Shown piece after piece: positions 26,901 through 34,063 of a stretch of DNA of 64,000 bases; positions within the stretch are counted from its first letter, which is position 1; each line of letters opens with the position of its first letter. Origin of the DNA: Roseovarius carneus (GTDB taxonomy: Bacteria; Pseudomonadota; Alphaproteobacteria; Rhodobacterales; Rhodobacteraceae); the NCBI RefSeq assembly GCF_020141465.1, contig NZ_JAHSPD010000001.1, positions 974,374-1,038,373 of the forward strand, written 5' to 3'. The notes beneath the pieces were generated by a model. It did no database searches. It was not told where the DNA came from and worked only from the letters and a program-made list of their open reading frames with translations. Made by a program: the position numbers and the translations under genes.

Positions 26901-28183
26901 CCCAGCACCCAATCCACTAGCTCAGGCGCGATGATCTGAGGGGCGCGGCTGGCGGACCAGCGCGCCTCCAGATCACGACGCGCGGCGTGTCCCATGGCGC
27001 GCGTGGCAATCGAATCAGCAGTGAGACGCTCCAGCGCGGCGTGCCACATGCCTTGCCCCGCAATCAGACCGGTGCGCCCATGGGTGATGACATTGGGAAA
27101 ATCGCCGACATCACTGGCAATCGCAGGCACGCTAACGGCGGCGGCATCAATGGCGCGCACGGCGCTTTTGCAATGGTTGAACGTATCATCTGCCAAGGGC
27201 ATCACGGCGCAATCCGCCTCGGCCAGCGCGTTCAGATACTCGTCATATCCGGTGAAAGGCCGCTTCTCGCACCGCGCGCGCACCCCCGCAGGCAGGGTGG
27301 CAAGGTCGAAATGACCAAGGATGATCAGCCTCCGATCAGGCGCGGCATGCAGAAACTCCGCAACCTCTTCCGCTATGGTGGCGAAATCAGCCTCATGCCC
27401 CTGCGACCCGCTGGCGAACACGATCCTGAAGCCGTCCGCACGCGCCGCATCGCGCGCCCCCGCCCCCAGTTTCAACGTCGTAGTATCCGCAAAATTGCGC
27501 CGCACGAACACAGGCCTGTCCGTCAGCAATCTGGCATGATCCGCAAGGCCGGGTGTGGAGACGGAAATGATATCGGCCGCGTTCATCGCATCCAGATATC
27601 GTGGCGCCTCTGTGACAAAATGCGTACGCAGGGCCGGGTCGAGGCAAGTCATATTGCCATAGGTCTCATAGGCGGACACCGAAAAAAGCGGATCGTCTAT
27701 ATCATAAAGCACCGGGAGGCGCAGGCGCCGCGCCTCGTAAAGATGCATTGATAGCTCTGGACAGGCCGACACGCGGTAGCAGATAAGATGTGTCGCGTCC
27801 TGCAAGATACCCGTGGCGCGGGGTAGGTCCTGATAATGGGCAAAGCTGAGATCAACGCCTAGACCGGCCCAAAGCTCTGCCAGTTGCTCAACCCGATATT
27901 TGCGGCATTGAGGTAAATTCAAATCACCAATCAGTGCGATTTTGGGACGATCCTGAGAGTGTTTTGTATGAATGTGAAACGCGCCGCGCTGGGCAAGATC
28001 ACGCCAAACCGGGCCCAGATAGGCCGTGCTATCCGTAGCCCCCACAGGTACCAGATCGCCGGGCCCGCCCGCGATACGGCGGTGCAGATAACCACCCGCG
28101 CGCGCCAGCGCCACCGCCAGCCCTGCGTCGCGTCGCACCTGCGCAAATTTGCTCATCAATGACCGCACCAGACCCAGCTTCAC
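26897..28183 (-). CDS. Glycosyltransferase, GT-B fold
   Basis: 428 residues; GTG start with GGAGGAGT just upstream. The C-terminal half shows the GT-B donor domain (FRIVFASGSQGHEADF, LIILGHFD, LAEADCAVMPLADDTFNHCKSAVRAIDAAA), related to WsaF/GT4-like enzymes; the N-terminal half is variable. First gene of a two-gene minus-strand unit with the GT4 at 25638. Divergent from the GT2 gene, so the 110-bp gap probably holds promoters for both directions. Confidence 0.72.
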   Translation of the reverse strand: MKLGLVRSLMSKFAQVRRDAGLAVALARAGGYLHRRIAGGPGDLVPVGATDSTAYLGPVWRDLAQRGAFHIHTKHSQDRPKIALIGDLNLPQCRKYRVEQLAELWAGLGVDLSFAHYQDLPRATGILQDATHLICYRVSACPELSMHLYEARRLRLPVLYDIDDPLFSVSAYETYGNMTCLDPALRTHFVTEAPRYLDAMNAADIISVSTPGLADHARLLTDRPVFVRRNFADTTTLKLGAGARDAARADGFRIVFASGSQGHEADFATIAEEVAEFLHAAPDRRLIILGHFDLATLPAGVRARCEKRPFTGYDEYLNALAEADCAVMPLADDTFNHCKSAVRAIDAAAVSVPAIASDVGDFPNVITHGRTGLIAGQGMWHAALERLTADSIATRAMGHAARRDLEARWSASRAPQIIAPELVDWVLG

Positions 28184-28293
28184 TACACTCCTCCGTTGGT
28201 CGCTGGGTCTCGTTATTTCGCAAATGGCTTAAGCTTGAGTTTACAAAATGCATATAGACCGGACGCAGCAATTTAACCCTGAGGAGCGGCGTG

Positions 28294-29226
28294 ATGATCG
28301 AACGGCGGCGCGGTGTCAGCGTGCAGGTTTTGATGGGTGCCTTTAACGGTGCACCGCATCTGCCCGCGCAGCTTGAGAGCATCGCGGCGCAGGAGGGTGT
28401 AGATTGGCAGCTTACTGTGTCTGATGACGGATCGACCGATTGCACGGGCGCGTTGATCGATCGGTTTGCGGCGGACTATGCGGGGCGTGTGGAGCGGCGT
28501 TTGGGGCCGCGGGCCGGGTGCGCCGCCAATTTCCTGTCGCTTCTGGCGAGGGCCGAGGATGGGGTCGTGGCGCTTGCGGATCAAGATGATATCTGGCTGC
28601 GTGGTAAGCTCGCCCGCGCGCTATATCTTCTTGGGGAGGTGCCGCCTGATGTGCCTGCGCTTTACACGGCGCGCCGGTGGCTTTGGTGGCCTAAGGCTGC
28701 ACTGCTGAAACCTGATGCTTTGGCAGCACGGCAACCGGGCTTTGGCAATGCGCTGATCGAGAACATCGCCCCCGGCAATACAGTTGTTCTCAACCCTGCT
28801 GCCGTGCGTTTGGCGCGCGAGACGGCGCAGTTGGCGGATGGGGTTTTTGCGCATGATTGGTGGCTTTACCTGCTGATCACCGGGGCGGGCGGGCACATTG
28901 TGGCCGACCCTGCGCGCGTCCTGCTCTATCGCCAGCATGGGGGCAATTTGATCGGGGCAGGTCACGGTGTTGCAGCACAGATGCGGCGCAAACGTGCCGT
29001 TTTGCGCGGGGCGTTTCGGGAACGGGTGGCGGACAATTTGGCAGCGTTGCATCGCTGTCATGTGTATCTGACGCCCGGTGCGCGCGCGCAATTGCGTGCG
29101 TTTCGCACCGCGCATGCGGCAGGGCTGGTGCGGCGGATATGGCATCTGGGACAAGCACGGCCCTATCGCCAAAACGCCATCGATTCGGCAGGTTTCTGGG
29201 GCGCGGCGATCCTTGGCAAAGTCTGA
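28294..29226 (+). CDS. Glycosyltransferase family 2
   Basis: About 310 residues. GT-A core: VQVLMGAFNGAPHLPAQLESI, DDGSTD (nucleotide binding), and ALADQDDIW (DxD metal site), followed by HDWWLYLLITGAGG and LYRQHGGNLIGA as in rhamnosyltransferase-like GT2 proteins. The ATG at 28294 is preferred; a GTG lies one codon upstream and GAGGAG precedes both. The next gene starts inside its 3' end. Confidence 0.85.
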   Translation: MIERRRGVSVQVLMGAFNGAPHLPAQLESIAAQEGVDWQLTVSDDGSTDCTGALIDRFAADYAGRVERRLGPRAGCAANFLSLLARAEDGVVALADQDDIWLRGKLARALYLLGEVPPDVPALYTARRWLWWPKAALLKPDALAARQPGFGNALIENIAPGNTVVLNPAAVRLARETAQLADGVFAHDWWLYLLITGAGGHIVADPARVLLYRQHGGNLIGAGHGVAAQMRRKRAVLRGAFRERVADNLAALHRCHVYLTPGARAQLRAFRTAHAAGLVRRIWHLGQARPYRQNAIDSAGFWGAAILGKV

Positions 29227-30373
29227 AATAGTCCTCCGCCCGCGCGTCCTTTTGCTGGGTGGTGATGGCGCGCGCTCGGGCGTGCCTCGGTATCTCGACC
29301 AATTGACCGAGACCTTGGCGGGCGAGGTGGATCTGACGATCCTGAGCGACCACAATCTTGGGGGCTATGACAATGTGGCGGGCGCGGGTGCGGCGCATAT
29401 TGAGTTGGAGGGCTTGCGCAATTCGAAAAACCCCCTGCGTCTTTGGCGGGGCTGGACCGGCGCGCTCAGGCAGGTGCGCGAGGGCGCGTGGGATGTGATC
29501 TGGCTTCATGCGCGTCTTCCGGCGCTGATGCTGCGGGTCGCGCTGGCCCTGCGGCTCTGGCGCCCAAGCGCGGGCACGCGACTTATCCTCAGCTATCATG
29601 GTATCCCCTTTGATCCCGGCCATAGGGTTTGGGCGGCCTGGGCGTCGCGCCGGGTGGAGCGGGTGCTGCTGAGGCTCAGCCCACCAATGCATCTGGTGTT
29701 TTTGTCGAGTGACATGGCGAGCCGTTTATGCGCCGTTGCGGGGCCTCGTGCGCTCCAAGGGCACTGCGTTCATGTGTTGCCCAACAGCTCCAATCTTGGG
29801 CGCTTGCCGCTGCGTGTATCAGACCGCGACGAGCGGCAACTCGTGATAACCGGACGGGCGGGCTATCAGAAAAACTATCCCCTTGCGGCCCGCTTGATGA
29901 ATCACATGCCGGCCAACTATGTGCTGACCCTGTGCGGCACCGGCACGGATGATCCGACGTTTCAGGCGCGTATCCTGCGGGAGGTGGCCCCCGGCACCCA
30001 AGCACAGATCCGTTTTGCGGGCTCCCTGCCTGATGTGCGCGACGTATTGGCGGAGGCGGATGGCTATCTTCTGACATCAAGGTATGAGGGCGTGCCCATC
30101 GGTGCGATCGAGGCGTTTGAAAGCGGGCTGCCTATCGTGCTCAGCCCATTTGAAGCGGCACCTGAGATGGTGGCGGCCCATCCGATGGCGATCTGTCTGT
30201 CGCTGCGTGACTTGGCCGAAGATGCAAAGCGGATCACCCGTCTGATTGAGAAATATGTTCAGGATCGGCCGCGCGCCGCCGCACGGATCAGGGCGGCGTG
30301 GTGGCGGAAATACCCTTATGGCGTCTGGCAGGTCCGGGTCCGCCGCTTGATGCTGGAGATCTTGGCAGATTGA
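29213..30373 (+). CDS. Glycosyltransferase family 4
   Basis: About 386 residues if translation starts at the TTG at 29213, inside the 3' end of the GT2 gene; no in-frame ATG fits better, as upstream in-frame codons lie within GT2. LLLGGDGARSGVPRYLDQLTE is the GT4 N-terminal acceptor loop, and SRYEGVPIGAIEAFESGLPIV gives the E-x7-E donor motif. Convergent with kpsT, eight bases apart. Substrate and linkage unknown. Confidence 0.82.
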   Translation: MAKSEIVLRPRVLLLGGDGARSGVPRYLDQLTETLAGEVDLTILSDHNLGGYDNVAGAGAAHIELEGLRNSKNPLRLWRGWTGALRQVREGAWDVIWLHARLPALMLRVALALRLWRPSAGTRLILSYHGIPFDPGHRVWAAWASRRVERVLLRLSPPMHLVFLSSDMASRLCAVAGPRALQGHCVHVLPNSSNLGRLPLRVSDRDERQLVITGRAGYQKNYPLAARLMNHMPANYVLTLCGTGTDDPTFQARILREVAPGTQAQIRFAGSLPDVRDVLAEADGYLLTSRYEGVPIGAIEAFESGLPIVLSPFEAAPEMVAAHPMAICLSLRDLAEDAKRITRLIEKYVQDRPRAAARIRAAWWRKYPYGVWQVRVRRLMLEILAD

Positions 30374-30380
30374 TTGATTT

Positions 30381-31052
30381 TCAGACGGCTCCTTGCGGGA
30401 TGCCAAGGTTATCCGCATGCACCGCGAGCGCTTCATCGAGGCACGCATAAAGCGTGAGACAACCGTCCTCCAGCACGGCGCCCATATCGCAGGTGCGGCG
30501 GATCATCGGCTCGGAATGCGACACGATAATGGCCCCCGACCGGGCGCGCCGGTCATCCAGAAGTGCGATGCTCTTTTGTCGGAACGCGCCATCGCCCACC
30601 GATGTCACCTCATCCACAAGATATGTGTCAAAAGGGATACCCATCGACACGCCAAAGGACAGCCGCGCCCGCATCCCCGCCGAGTAAGAGCGCAAGGGCA
30701 TATGAAAATGCGGACCTAGCTCTGCAAAATCTTGAACGAATTCCAAAAGCTCCCTGGTGTCCACGCCATAGATCCGCGCCACAAACCTGGTATTTTGCGC
30801 GCCTGTGAGATCGGGATGGAACGAGCCAGAAAACCCCACGGGGTAGGAGATGCTGCCGGTGCTCAGAACGCGCCCTTTACTGGGGCGTATTGTGCCGGAT
30901 ATGATATCCAAAAGCGTGCTTTTCCCGGTGCCGTTGCGGCCCAGAAGGGCGATGCTGCGCCCGGTCGGGAAGATGGCGTTCGCGTTCTTGATGATCACCT
31001 TCTGTCCTTGCCGCACCGGGAAGGTCTTGGTCACATTCTCCAGCCGGATCAT
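30381..31052 (-). CDS. kpsT: Capsule polysaccharide export ATPase, KpsT type
   Basis: 223 residues: Walker A LGRNGTGKST, signature SYSAGMRARLSFGVS (the atypical form of polysaccharide exporters), Walker B TYLVDEVTSVGD and H-loop VSHSE. Powers lipid-linked capsule export with KpsM. Three bases separate it from kpsE on the same strand. The KpsM gene is on the opposite strand beyond kpsE, so the exporter is split over divergent units. Confidence 0.9.
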   Translation of the reverse strand: MIRLENVTKTFPVRQGQKVIIKNANAIFPTGRSIALLGRNGTGKSTLLDIISGTIRPSKGRVLSTGSISYPVGFSGSFHPDLTGAQNTRFVARIYGVDTRELLEFVQDFAELGPHFHMPLRSYSAGMRARLSFGVSMGIPFDTYLVDEVTSVGDGAFRQKSIALLDDRRARSGAIIVSHSEPMIRRTCDMGAVLEDGCLTLYACLDEALAVHADNLGIPQGAV

Positions 31053-31055
31053 GAT

Positions 31056-32231
31056 CTAGCGCCGATCCCGCAGGCTGTAATAGACCAGAGATGCAATCGC
31101 CCAGATCAGCGTGGCAAAAAACGCGGCCAAGAGCAGAATCTTGAGCCGCTCAGGGTATTCTGCCGCCTCGGCCAATGTAGGTTCGATATGCGCGGCGAGA
31201 TAGCGGCTCTGTTTTTGCGCCTCGGCCTGAGCAGCGTCATATGTGGCCAGCGCCGCCGTATAGGCTGTCTCGGCAAATTCGCGATCCACGATTAGGCCCT
31301 CATACTCGCCCACGAGGCTGGCAAATGCGCTGCCCACCGCGCCGCTGGTCCCAAGGCCCAGCTTTTGACGCTCGGCCACGATACGCGCCTCGATCACCTC
31401 CACTCGTTTGCGTGCCTGCACCATGCGCGGATCGCTGTCGCGGGTAGAATCGCGCAAAAGGTCCAGATCGATCAGCGCCTCGGCCAGCTGCCTTTGCAGC
31501 GTGGTTACGAGACCCATCCGGCTTTGGGTGTCAATTGTTGGATCAACCATCTGATTGCGGTTGCGATATTCGGTGAGCGCGCGGCGCGCGGTCTTCAGGC
31601 GGTCCACAGCGGTGTTCAGCTCATCGCGGGCATATTTGATCGCGTCCTCGCGCGCAGCCCGGCTCAGATCGTTGATCATGGCCGAGCAGGCGGCATAAAG
31701 GGCGATGGCGATGCGGCGCGCATCCTCGGGCCTGAAGGCGAGGACGCGCAGGTCGATCATGCCGCTGGCGTTGTCGTAATGGATGGTGACCTTGCGCGCC
31801 CAGTGATCCTGCACATCCTCGATGGTGCCCGCAGGATCGAGCGTGAAAAAAGGGTCGCGCCCACGATCCACATCGCCCCAGATCGCGCGCAAACCCACCG
31901 CTTCCTCCATCTCCCGGACCAGTTTTTGCGAGGTGAGATAGGCGTATAGGATATCGGTGTCGGAGGAGGACGAGCCCGAAAGCTCGGTCACGCCGCCCAG
32001 AAGGGCAATGGCAGCGCTGCTTTCCTCGGTTCGGACGGAAAACCCGAGATAGGAGGCGAATTGATCGTCTGCGCGGGTGTAGAGATACCACGCCACGGTC
32101 CAGACAGGCATGGCAACGAGCAAGAAAAAGCTAAAGAACAAAAATCGATGGCGCAGACGCACCCGCGCGCGTCCCGCAGGCGGCGGCACGGGGATGGCGG
32201 AGGTCGTGGGGATGGCGCGTGGCGCTGACAT
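31056..32231 (-). CDS. kpsE: Capsule export inner-membrane periplasmic adaptor, KpsE type
   Basis: 391 residues from the ATG at 32231, which has AAGGA upstream; an ATG ten codons earlier is possible. TM near the N-terminus (FLFFSFFLLVAMPVWTVAWYLY), a long periplasmic coiled coil (ARDELNTAVDRLKTARRALTEY; ARKRVEVIEARIVAERQKL), and a C-terminal TM (LLLAAFFATLIWAIASLVYY). KpsE/CtrB polysaccharide co-polymerases link the ABC exporter to the outer-membrane channel. No KpsD-like gene is in the window. Confidence 0.88.
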   Translation of the reverse strand: MSAPRAIPTTSAIPVPPPAGRARVRLRHRFLFFSFFLLVAMPVWTVAWYLYTRADDQFASYLGFSVRTEESSAAIALLGGVTELSGSSSSDTDILYAYLTSQKLVREMEEAVGLRAIWGDVDRGRDPFFTLDPAGTIEDVQDHWARKVTIHYDNASGMIDLRVLAFRPEDARRIAIALYAACSAMINDLSRAAREDAIKYARDELNTAVDRLKTARRALTEYRNRNQMVDPTIDTQSRMGLVTTLQRQLAEALIDLDLLRDSTRDSDPRMVQARKRVEVIEARIVAERQKLGLGTSGAVGSAFASLVGEYEGLIVDREFAETAYTAALATYDAAQAEAQKQSRYLAAHIEPTLAEAAEYPERLKILLLAAFFATLIWAIASLVYYSLRDRR

Positions 32232-32266
32232 GCCTTTCCTTGCGGGGTTGGGTCGGGTCATGCTTG

Positions 32267-32299
32267 TCTTAAGCGGTTTGGATAAAAGATATCTTAAGC
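32267..32299. promoter_or_regulatory. Two direct copies of TCTTAAGC in the kpsE/kpsM divergent promoter region
   Basis: TCTTAAGC occurs at 32267-32274 and 32292-32299, start to start 25 bases, each containing the palindrome CTTAAG. They are the only repeated signal in the 101-bp gap and could bind a regulator shared by both units. The spacing does not match the CtrA pattern TTAA-N7-TTAA. Confidence 0.3.
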
Positions 32300-32332
32300 C
32301 CCGCCCGCTATCCCGGTTGCAAAGGAGCAGCC

Positions 32333-33136
32333 ATGGCCCAAGCCCGAAAAATCATTGCGCGCAAACTGGCCCCCGTGATCGCCACGCCACGCGCGGTGAC
32401 GGCGCTTGTTTTGCGGGAGATGTCGAGCACCTATGGACGCTCCCCCGGCGGGTATCTCTGGGCCATTCTGGAGCCTGCCGCGGGGGTGGCGCTTCTGACG
32501 GTCATCTTCTCCATCGGGTTTCGCGCGCCGCCTTTGGGCACGTCCTTTCCGCTCTTTTATGCCGCGGGCGTCCTGCCGTTCTTGATGTTCAACGACATCT
32601 CGCAAAAGATGGGCCAGACGATCCAGTTCTCGCGGCAGCTTTTGAAATATCCTCGGGTGACGTTTCTCGACGCGCTTCTGGCGCGGCTTTTACTCAACGG
32701 GTTCGTGCAGCTTCTGGTCACGCTTCTGGTGCTGTTTTTTATCCTCCATGTGATGGACGCGCGGGCGAGCCTGAATGAGGGTCGCATCGCGCTGGCCTAT
32801 GCGCTGGTTCTGGCGCTGGCGGCGGGGGTTGGCACGCTCAACAGCTTTCTAACGCTGGCCTATCCGGTCTGGGCCACGATTTGGGCGATTGTCACGCGGC
32901 CCTTGTTTATCGTGTCGGGGATCTTTTTCCTCTTTGAGTCTGTGCCCACGCCTTATGCGGATATCTTGTGGTTCAACCCGTTGGTGCATGTGATCGGCAT
33001 GATGCGCGATGGGTTTTATCCCTATTATGCGCCGGATTATGTCTCACCCGCCTATGTACTCGCTGTGGCGGCGGGGTGTTTCATTGCGGGGATGTTCCTT
33101 TTATGGCGCCATCACCGAGATATTTTGGTGAAATAG
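32333..33136 (+). CDS. kpsM: Capsule polysaccharide export permease, KpsM type (ABC-2)
   Basis: 267 residues, six membrane segments, ABC-2 pattern: REMSSTYGRSPGGYLWAILEPA at the N-terminus and FESVPTPYADILWFNPLVHVIGMMRDGFYP near the C-terminus. AAAGGAGCAGCC precedes the ATG. Forms the exporter with KpsT. The closing bases include GATATTTTGGTGAAATAG, only a loose resemblance to the dispersed element. Confidence 0.9.
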   Translation: MAQARKIIARKLAPVIATPRAVTALVLREMSSTYGRSPGGYLWAILEPAAGVALLTVIFSIGFRAPPLGTSFPLFYAAGVLPFLMFNDISQKMGQTIQFSRQLLKYPRVTFLDALLARLLLNGFVQLLVTLLVLFFILHVMDARASLNEGRIALAYALVLALAAGVGTLNSFLTLAYPVWATIWAIVTRPLFIVSGIFFLFESVPTPYADILWFNPLVHVIGMMRDGFYPYYAPDYVSPAYVLAVAAGCFIAGMFLLWRHHRDILVK

Positions 33137-33139
33137 GGT

Positions 33140-34003
33140 CTAACCCCAGGTCGCAGGCAGGGCATAGCCCTCAGCGCACACCTCTGCTTTGATGCGGGCA
33201 ATATCCTGGGCAAAAAGGTCTGCGAAGAAGCTGGGCATGGGGTGTTGCACGGATTCGGTCACCCGGCGGTCCAGCAGGGCTTGTGGGTAGTCAAACTGGG
33301 CCACCCCCAGAAAATTCTCGATCCGGGCCAGCGTTCCGCGTTGATCGGCATGCATCTCCTCGTAGAAAAAAGCCTGCCACGCGCCCTGGCTTAGCCCCGC
33401 GCCCAAGCTGCGCAACACGCGGCCATATTCGGCATTGTCCCAGATGAATGGGTGGCGCACGAACTCCTCAAACTCCGTCGGGCCCCATGCCTCAAGCGCC
33501 TCCAATTGCCCGGTGATCTGGAGATGAAATTTCGTATGGCTCCAGAGCCGTTTGAGCGGGTCGCGCATGGTGTAGAGCACGCGCAACCTGTCGCAGCCTG
33601 CCTCGATCCTTGGCCAGACATCGGCCGGAAGATGCGCGCTGAGATTAGAGAAATCACAGGCATAGCGGTGATGGCGGCGCATCTGGAAAAGACCGCGATA
33701 CCAATGATCATCGACGGGGCCTGAGAGATACGCGCTGATCCAGTGCAGATTCTGGCGCACCCGGTCGATATTGGCGCGCTCCGGGTCGAACCGCAGCAGG
33801 TAACGCTCGCGCACATTCTCTAGGCGCCGCGTCTCGCTCAGCTGCGATGCGTTGGCGTAGCGGTGATAGAAATAATGCACCTCTTTTTCCGGGCAAAAGT
33901 GCAATTCGGGGTGCTGGTCCAGCACGGTATAGAGCCATGTGGTCCCGGCCTTCATCGCGCCGACCCCGAGAAAGAGAGTGCCCAGAAGCTTGCCTTGGGA
34001 CAT
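33140..34003 (-). CDS. Sulfotransferase family protein (PAPS-dependent)
   Basis: 287 residues from the ATG at 34003 (GGAGGAACCCC upstream). The 5'-phosphosulfate loop FLGVGAMKAGTTWLYTVLDQHP and the 3'-phosphate motif MRDPLKRLWSHTKFHL match the sulfotransferase family. Placed between capsule export and the RTX gene, so sulfation of the exported polysaccharide is a reasonable inference. Membership is clear; acceptor unknown. It is convergent with kpsM (three bases apart) and unrelated to it transcriptionally. Confidence 0.82.
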   Translation of the reverse strand: MSQGKLLGTLFLGVGAMKAGTTWLYTVLDQHPELHFCPEKEVHYFYHRYANASQLSETRRLENVRERYLLRFDPERANIDRVRQNLHWISAYLSGPVDDHWYRGLFQMRRHHRYACDFSNLSAHLPADVWPRIEAGCDRLRVLYTMRDPLKRLWSHTKFHLQITGQLEALEAWGPTEFEEFVRHPFIWDNAEYGRVLRSLGAGLSQGAWQAFFYEEMHADQRGTLARIENFLGVAQFDYPQALLDRRVTESVQHPMPSFFADLFAQDIARIKAEVCAEGYALPATWG

Positions 34004-34063
34004 GGGGTTCCTCCGCCCTTGATGGGGGGAAACTAGGACAGCGGGGTTAAGCAATCATGGAGG

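Noticed and set aside
32267..32299. CtrA binding site (TTAA-N7-TTAA) in the kps promoter region
   Set aside because: The two TTAA tetramers are 21 bases apart, not seven.
33118..33136. Further copy of the dispersed element (GATATTTTGGTGAAATAG)
   Set aside because: It lies inside the end of kpsM, has several mismatches and lacks GGCAAGAAG.
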